Assembly: GCA_964036315.1 (NCBI GenBank)
Contig: OZ038478.1
Location: 140,986,005-141,050,004 of the forward strand
Length of the DNA stretch: 64,000 nt
Direction: 5' to 3'
DNA from: Acanthosepion esculentum
Taxonomy: Eukaryota > Mollusca > Cephalopoda > Sepiida > Sepiidae
The notes under the pieces are model-generated. The model had not been told where the DNA came from. It worked only from the letters and a program-made list of their open reading frames with translations, and ran no database searches. The translations under genes and the position numbers were made by a program. Of this stretch, positions 58,401-64,000 are shown in pieces; the stretch's first letter is position 1, and every line of letters begins with the position of its first letter.

Positions 58401-58650
58401 AGATAATGAAATAAACGGTTGAATTGAAGAAAAAACGAAATAAAGAATGAGTGAAAGAATGAATGAAATAATGGTTGAAATGAAAAAAGAAATAATGATG
58501 AATGACAGAATAAAACAAAGCATAAAGCAGAGAAAGAAAGAATGAAGTCAAAGATGAAGTGACGATAGAAAGAATGAAAGAAAGGTAGCAAGGAAGTGCA
58601 GTAATAAATGCAGAGTGACATAAAGAAAGAAAATATAAAGTTAAGAAAGA
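46413..58650 (+). repeat. 27-bp purine-strand minisatellite, right block
   Basis: About 12 kb of the same unit as 39,600-41,807, with 23-27 bp variants. Within it, longer blocks recur, for example at about 52,541 and 53,514 (about 970 bp apart) and at about 49,075 and 51,058 (about 2.0 kb apart), indicating higher-order repeats. The right edge decays at 58,400-58,650. Minus-strand frames of up to 1,087 codons, overlapping in all three frames with Phe/Leu/Ser repeats every 9 residues, are by-products of a pyrimidine strand with few stop codons. Confidence 0.95.
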
Positions 58651-61411
58651 AAAAAAAAACAAAACAAAGCGAATCGGTGTAACCCGGGTACTGAGCACTA
58701 CTGGGATATGTTTGTACCCAAGTAACATAAACATAATATTTTTTCTACATTATTCACTTCAAAACTCCTTATTCAGTTATTCATTCCAACTTTAATTTAC
58801 TGCCGAGCTCTTCGTCTGATAGTACCTCTGATTTCCTTGTTATTAGACAGCCAATGGAATCACACAAATATTCATAGTCTCGCGAAATACTTTTAAATAT
58901 ACTTTTGTCCAATGAACCCCCCCCCCCGAAAAGTGTGATTTGTTTCCTGTGTCATTATGATACTGGTAAAAAAAGGAAAATCTGATATATTTACAGATGC
59001 CTAATACTTTTTCTCGTGTCTTAAATGTCTTTTTTTATTTCAGAGATGAACCCGCTTCATTGCTTTAAAATCCTCGTTAAAATGCATGCATACGTAAATA
59101 ATTAAATGCGAGCCTTGAAGAATAAAACAAATTAAAAATCATTTGAAAGTAAAGAAAAAGAGTCACAAAGAAATATAAAAGGAAATCATCCCCACCCACT
59201 CACGGAGCGGAAGCATACGTCCCGGATGAAGATTAGTTATGCAAGACAGAAATCAGAAGAGGCACATTACCTTTTTAACTAACAAAAGCAGAAAGATGAA
59301 AAGTAACGATTTAACCAGTAAAGCCAGAAAGAATATACTTTGGGGAAAGTAAAATAGATAAGAAAAGAGTGTGTGTGTGTGTGTGTGTGTGTATATGTAT
59401 GTGTGTGTGTGTATATTTGTGTGTGTGTGTGTGTGTCAGAGAGAGTGAGCGGGGGGAAGAGTGATTTTAAAAGTCAGAGAGGAAGCAAATAAACCGAAAA
59501 GGAAACAAACTGAATGATGAAGAGACAGCTTTTAAAGAATTGATTTTCTTTTTCATATTTAGGGCTGCCGAAAAAATGACGTCGAGAATTATTTCTCTTG
59601 TTTTTACAATTTTTTTTTTCCATTGAATTTTTTCCCGATTTTATATTAAATGCTTGTAAATTTCGTCATTTATCCGTGGTTAAAAAAATTATATATGATC
59701 TCTTCGGCCCTCGTCCTTGTGTGTTTTTAAATATTTAGGGCGGCCAAAAAATGAGTTGGTGCATTATTCTCATGTTTATACAATTTTTTATTTTCTATTG
59801 ATTTTTTTTTTTTAACTTGATATTAAATGCTTGCAAAATTCAAGACGAGAACGAAGGAAAACAAGAAAAAAGTGAAAAGATGGAAGAATTAAAAACATAG
59901 GAAAATAAAAACGAAAATCTGGAAGAGACAAATTAGGGAAAACACATGGAAAGTAAAGCTAAACGGGCGAAAGGAATATCAAACTTCCGTAACGGGATGC
60001 TTAGAGAATTCACCTCGCAGAGCATTTTCCTGATGCCGTGATGTCGATAGAGATTCGGTTGCACCACTAATGACAGCTGAATCGAAACTACGGCTAGGTT
60101 TAGCAAAATAATCTTTTGCCGCGTAACTGAAATAGCTGGCCCTTTCTCACATCGCTGTATTTGTATTAAGAGTCTACCTTGGGAAAATAGAATGGCCTAC
60201 GTAACCATCAGAATATTTACACAAGCTTTAAATGCGGTTAAATTTCATACAATGCACCCCGTTAATGAAAGCAATTCATACATCTTCTGTATCCAATATG
60301 AGTGCCGGGAAATTTGAATTATTTCCTTCAGTTTTTTCTCCAGTACAGTGCTTATTTAGATATTTTGATATTTTATTTATTATTTTCCGCGACCTGTTTA
60401 TTATTGTCAATAATGGAAATTTACCCTTTGTTTTATTTGTCAACGAATTTCACCAGAATTACAATAATTTCAATGTTATTTGGTACGGGAAACACTTGGT
60501 ATTCATTACAATTTCATTCCTTTTCATCTTTCATTCGGAGCTCAAGATTCTCTGTTGCCTTTTATTGTAGTATCTCTGTTGTGTTGTCATCCAGTATGTA
60601 ACGTAGAAGTACCCTGTGCCGAATGACGTATTTGCACTTCTTTCAATTTATGCAAAATAGGGTAAATCCATGTTGCATATCACACTAAAAACTCACTTTT
60701 TGAAAGATTTCTATCATCAAAATATAAATACATATATAATATTTAATGAGTTCGAATTTAAAAAAATAGAAAAACCAAATAATATTTCATGTGATTTGAA
60801 CTCAGAACAAAATCATATCTTTGCGTTTGAATTACACTAGATTTTTGCACGTGTATATTGGTAAAGGAAAATATAAAAACATTGAAGGAAAAAAACGCGT
60901 TGGCCAAACTGAGCTTACTGATTTTAAAAAACTCATTTTCAAAAAACATTTTACGCTTGAAATAATCGAGGGTATTGCTCTTGTAAATGTAAATTATTTG
61001 ACACTTGGACCAACATGTTTAATACAGTAAAAGAAAGGAAACATTAAACATTGATGTCAACGTTTGAAATTACTTGACATATCAATGGAAACGTTAACAG
61101 GTTTCATTTTCAGGTACGTGCAAACGTCATTACGTCAGCCAGAAAGACCATTTCTAATTCTCTGCAGAAAAGAACCATACGAATAACGCCATATTTTTTC
61201 TTATTTTTTTCTAACCGAAGTTTCCATTTATTTTTTCACAGAAAAAATATTTAATGACTTCTACTGATATGGTTAGAATTCAGGATTGATTTTCACTGAG
61301 AAAAAGTGAAAAATATCAAAGAAAAAAACAGTCTGTTAAAAGTACATATGTTCAATATTACCTTTGATTAAATTTCAAGCTCCTACAGTATTACAAAAGT
61401 TGGACTGCTTC
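58651..61411. other. Unassigned AT-rich sequence with a local duplication
   Basis: (TG)n lies at 59,370-59,438. Two diverged direct copies, about 175 bp apart, start near 59,560 and 59,734 (ATATTTAGGGC.GCC.AAAAAATGA ... ATATTAAATGCTTG(T/C)AAA). No gene or known element identified. Confidence 0.5.
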
Positions 61412-61446
61412 CATCTATCTATCTATCTATCTATCTATCTATATAT
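61412..61446. repeat. (ATCT)n microsatellite
   Basis: About eight ATCT units. Confidence 0.9.
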
Positions 61447-61559
61447 TGTGTGCCTGTGGTGTAACATTGCCTTATGCGGAAATACAATTGAGAAAGGCAT
61501 TAATGCATGTATTATGCCCCCACAACTATGTGTTAAATATTAGGGTAGGCTGGACTTTT

Positions 61560-62130
61560 AGGCGTTGTTTGCAACCAGATTTGGAGAAAGACAATTCAGA
61601 ATTTGTTTGGAAAACTTTTTTGTACGCTATGCTATTATTCTTTATGCGGTTCTTCCAAAAAAGGACAACCCTTCACCACTAGAATCACATAATATGGGCG
61701 AATTGTCTCGATCCAAATCATTTATTATCAGTAAAAATCGGAAGTCTTGGCCTGGGATGGCAAAGCTGTTTCTGGAACAGGCTCATTCATATTTATTGCT
61801 GATGTAACTCATGATGCTAGCAGCAGAATGAATTCAGAAGTCTACAGAACCATTTTATCTGCCAATTTATAGAGAGATGCATCCCAACTAATCGGGAGGA
61901 CTTTTATCATGCAGCAAGTTAATGACCTAAAACATACTGCTAACAGAACAAATGACTTCATCAGAGGAAAAAAATGACAGTTTTGGACTGGTCAAACGAA
62001 TAGAGCATGCATTTCATCCCCGACAAAAACAAGAATTGAACGAGGATGCATTAAATTATAGAAAAGTATCACAAATGAAAAATGCCACAGTTTAGTGGTA
62101 TCAATGGGTTGATGCCGATATTGCAAGCAA
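61560..62130 (+). pseudogene. Tc1/mariner-type transposase, C-terminal remnant
   Basis: With frame changes the plus strand reads EVLAWDGKAVSGTGSFIFI and MNSEVYRTILSANL, a stop, then GRTFIMQQVNDLKHTANR (the NDPKHT motif that carries the second catalytic Asp). NRIEHAFHPRQKQEL is a degraded form of the NPIEHAF motif with the catalytic Glu. This matches the DD34E transposase of Tc1-like elements. The N-terminal DNA-binding part is not recognisable and no inverted terminal repeats were found. Confidence 0.75.
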
Positions 62131-62248
62131 GGGTTATTTATTTTAAGATTACTTTTACTTTTGCTCATCTAAAATGGGGTGATCTGAAACAAAAGGTAGT
62201 ATTTCCTAAGGTGCTTAAAAATATAAATGTAAAAATCTAAAAATAAAA

Positions 62249-62292
62249 GTTGCTACACGCGTTTCCTGTCTCGCGAACTTCATCAGGCAAAG
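62249..62292 (-). ncRNA. Candidate minimal type I hammerhead ribozyme
   Basis: The minus strand reads TTGC, CTGATGA, AGTTCGCGAGACAG, GAAA, C-GCGT-G, TA and GCAA. Stem I is TTGC with GCAA, directly after a GTA cleavage triplet. Stem II can be GTT with GAC around a CGCGA loop. Stem III is the closing A-U plus one C-G pair around GCGT. All hammerhead core nucleotides are present. Stem II is weak, so activity is uncertain. Minimal hammerheads of this shape are known in Penelope-like retroelements. Confidence 0.55.
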
Positions 62293-62405
62293 AGTGGAGA
62301 TTTCCACATATTATTAAAAGAAATTAATTTTTCGTATGTCTATCGATGTTAAATATTCTCGATATTAGACATTTTCTTTTTTGTATGTTAGTGACCTAAA
62401 TGTCT
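62253..62405 (-). repeat. Dispersed repeat, copy 2 of 2, with hammerhead-like core
   Basis: Homologous to 7,767-7,915 over about 150 bp, with single-base changes and a short insertion (AAGAGTGGAGATT). Confidence 0.7.
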
Positions 62406-62500
62406 TATATCTTATGTCAACTCTCGGAGTTGACTTCAATGTTCACGTTTATATTTCCATACGCTTTGTCTCTTTATCCCATAAATATAGCACACGTTAA

Positions 62501-62572
<72 letters not shown>

Positions 62573-63584
62573 ACTAGTGCAGTTAAATATTCAATATTGC
62601 AATTTGGCTGACTGCGATTATTTTTTCAAATTTAGTTCAGTCTTTTTTATTATAATTTGACTAGAATTACTTTATTGTACAATTGTAAAGTTTCTGCATT
62701 GTTATAATTCGTTTGAATTCTTTCACATTCTCATATTTAATTTCTTGACTGTATATATTAATTCTTTCCAACAAGCTAAACAACGTTGCAAAACCCTCAT
62801 ATGAATGCATTTAACTTACACTCATTAGCTTATGTTGCGTGCTAAAGAGAGACTATTGACATTTTAAAGCACTTACTGTTGAAGCAAAGGAGAATATATA
62901 GGCATAGTTGCATTTAATAGGAGACAACATTTCTGCTACATACATGAGCAAGAATATACACATAATGACACAAAGATTAGCTTGAAAGCAAGCAATGTTA
63001 TTCCTAATAGTATAATCATAGACTATAAAAAAATAGAAGAATTGTAAATAAAATGAAAGTTTTCGGACGTTTTAAGAGCTCCTAAAAAAAAACAGATAAA
63101 AATTTCCGTTAAACGTAGCGACACAGCTAAGTTGAAAATAATAATCTATAAAGTCTGTAAATCGCGTTTGAATGTCCCAGGCATTGTCGAAGTAGCTGAT
63201 TAGTGATTTGTTTGTGTTTACGGTGTATAATCAAGCAAACAACTAGCAAAAAAAATAATTCGAAAGATAAACAATATTTCCCCAAGGGATTTCGATTGTG
63301 CGACGTAAACTCAACTGTTGGAAGGGAAAGTCCATGACATTATCTACACTCTTTTACACGGAACAGTACATTTGTCTAAACAAATTATCTGAAAAGAAAA
63401 AAAAAGCAAGATCAAAGCCGAGATTTTGTAGGAAATACGTCATCAAGGACAAAGGATATGAAAAATAAAGGCAAAGCTTCTAATTTGATGTCTTTATCGA
63501 ATGAGTGATGTTTGTAAACAATCGGGGGAAATAGATTTTATCAGTTTTTGTGTAAAAGTGTATAAACAAATGCAACTTTAAATA

Positions 63585-63654
<70 letters not shown>

Positions 63655-64000
63655 TGAACGTAGAAATCAACACTTAGAGGCAATCGTCAGGCAACTAGTG
63701 CTGTTAAAAAAACTATCAAAAACTTGCAAACTTTGCTTGGAGTAAAAAATAGCTATCATTACATTCCCAGACCAAAATAAATTATTAAATAAAAGATCCG
63801 AGCTAATCTCAAAATGCAGACATGAAAACAAATTTTACTACGTAACTTAAAATAGAAAAATAAATAAATATATAAACAAAATGACAATAAAATAAGCAAA
63901 TTAAATTAATCCAAACAAATTACCAAACCACAGCTGTTAGAATAAGCGAAATAGAATAATAAAATAAGGAAAAAATCAATAAAGTAAGTAATGAACAAAT
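62406..64000. other. Unassigned AT-rich sequence with two (TA)n tracts
   Basis: (TA)n at 62,504-62,567 and 63,591-63,650. No gene or recognised element. Confidence 0.6.

Noticed and set aside
39600..58650. CRISPR-like or clustered repeat array
   Set aside because: Units are directly adjacent with no unique spacers. It is a eukaryotic minisatellite.

Overview
This is repeat-dominated, AT-rich animal DNA. I found no convincing host protein-coding gene, rRNA or tRNA. The gene-like content is transposable elements, nearly all broken by stops, frameshifts or deletions: Gypsy-type LTR retrotransposons, at least four kinds of non-LTR retrotransposon (LINE), a SINE, a Tc1-like DNA transposon and a mariner-type MITE. 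Abundant (TA)n, (AAT)n, (CA)n and (ATCT)n microsatellites and these LINE families suggest a mollusc, most likely a cephalopod such as an octopus. That assignment is inference; no marker gene is present.

Layout. 1-11,300: mostly unassigned AT-rich DNA. It holds an LTR-like block with a clear pol II promoter and six 92-bp repeats (4,449-5,664), an RTE-type LINE fragment (5,771-6,220, minus), a dispersed repeat with a hammerhead-like motif (7,767-7,915) and a decayed APE-type LINE (8,850-10,730, minus). 11,311-23,205: a Gypsy provirus (gag, protease, RT, RNase H, integrase) with 270-bp LTRs. Its 5' LTR is split by a Tx1-clade LINE (11,406-17,599) and a SINE (17,620-17,873); three copies of one 20-bp target sequence mark the joints. 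25,080-36,625: LINE debris. It includes two R4/Dong-like elements with a restriction-like endonuclease lying in (AAT)n, an RTE fragment split by an 80-bp MADE1-like mariner MITE, two APE-type LINE tails and a solo LTR inside (TA)n. 39,600-58,650: about 14 kb of a 27-bp purine-strand minisatellite. It is interrupted by a second, related Gypsy copy (42,578-46,412) whose 5' LTR is cut at the same site by the same SINE family. 58,650-64,000: AT-rich DNA with a Tc1-like transposase remnant and a second copy of the hammerhead-bearing repeat.

How the parts relate. The window is a nest of elements living on one another. A Tx1-clade LINE and a SINE with a similar 3' end appear to use one site inside a Gypsy LTR. 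An RLE-type LINE uses (AAT)n. Gypsy elements and a solo LTR lie in (TA)n, and a MITE sits in an RTE fragment. The very long minus-strand open frames at 39,600-58,500 are by-products of the minisatellite, not genes.
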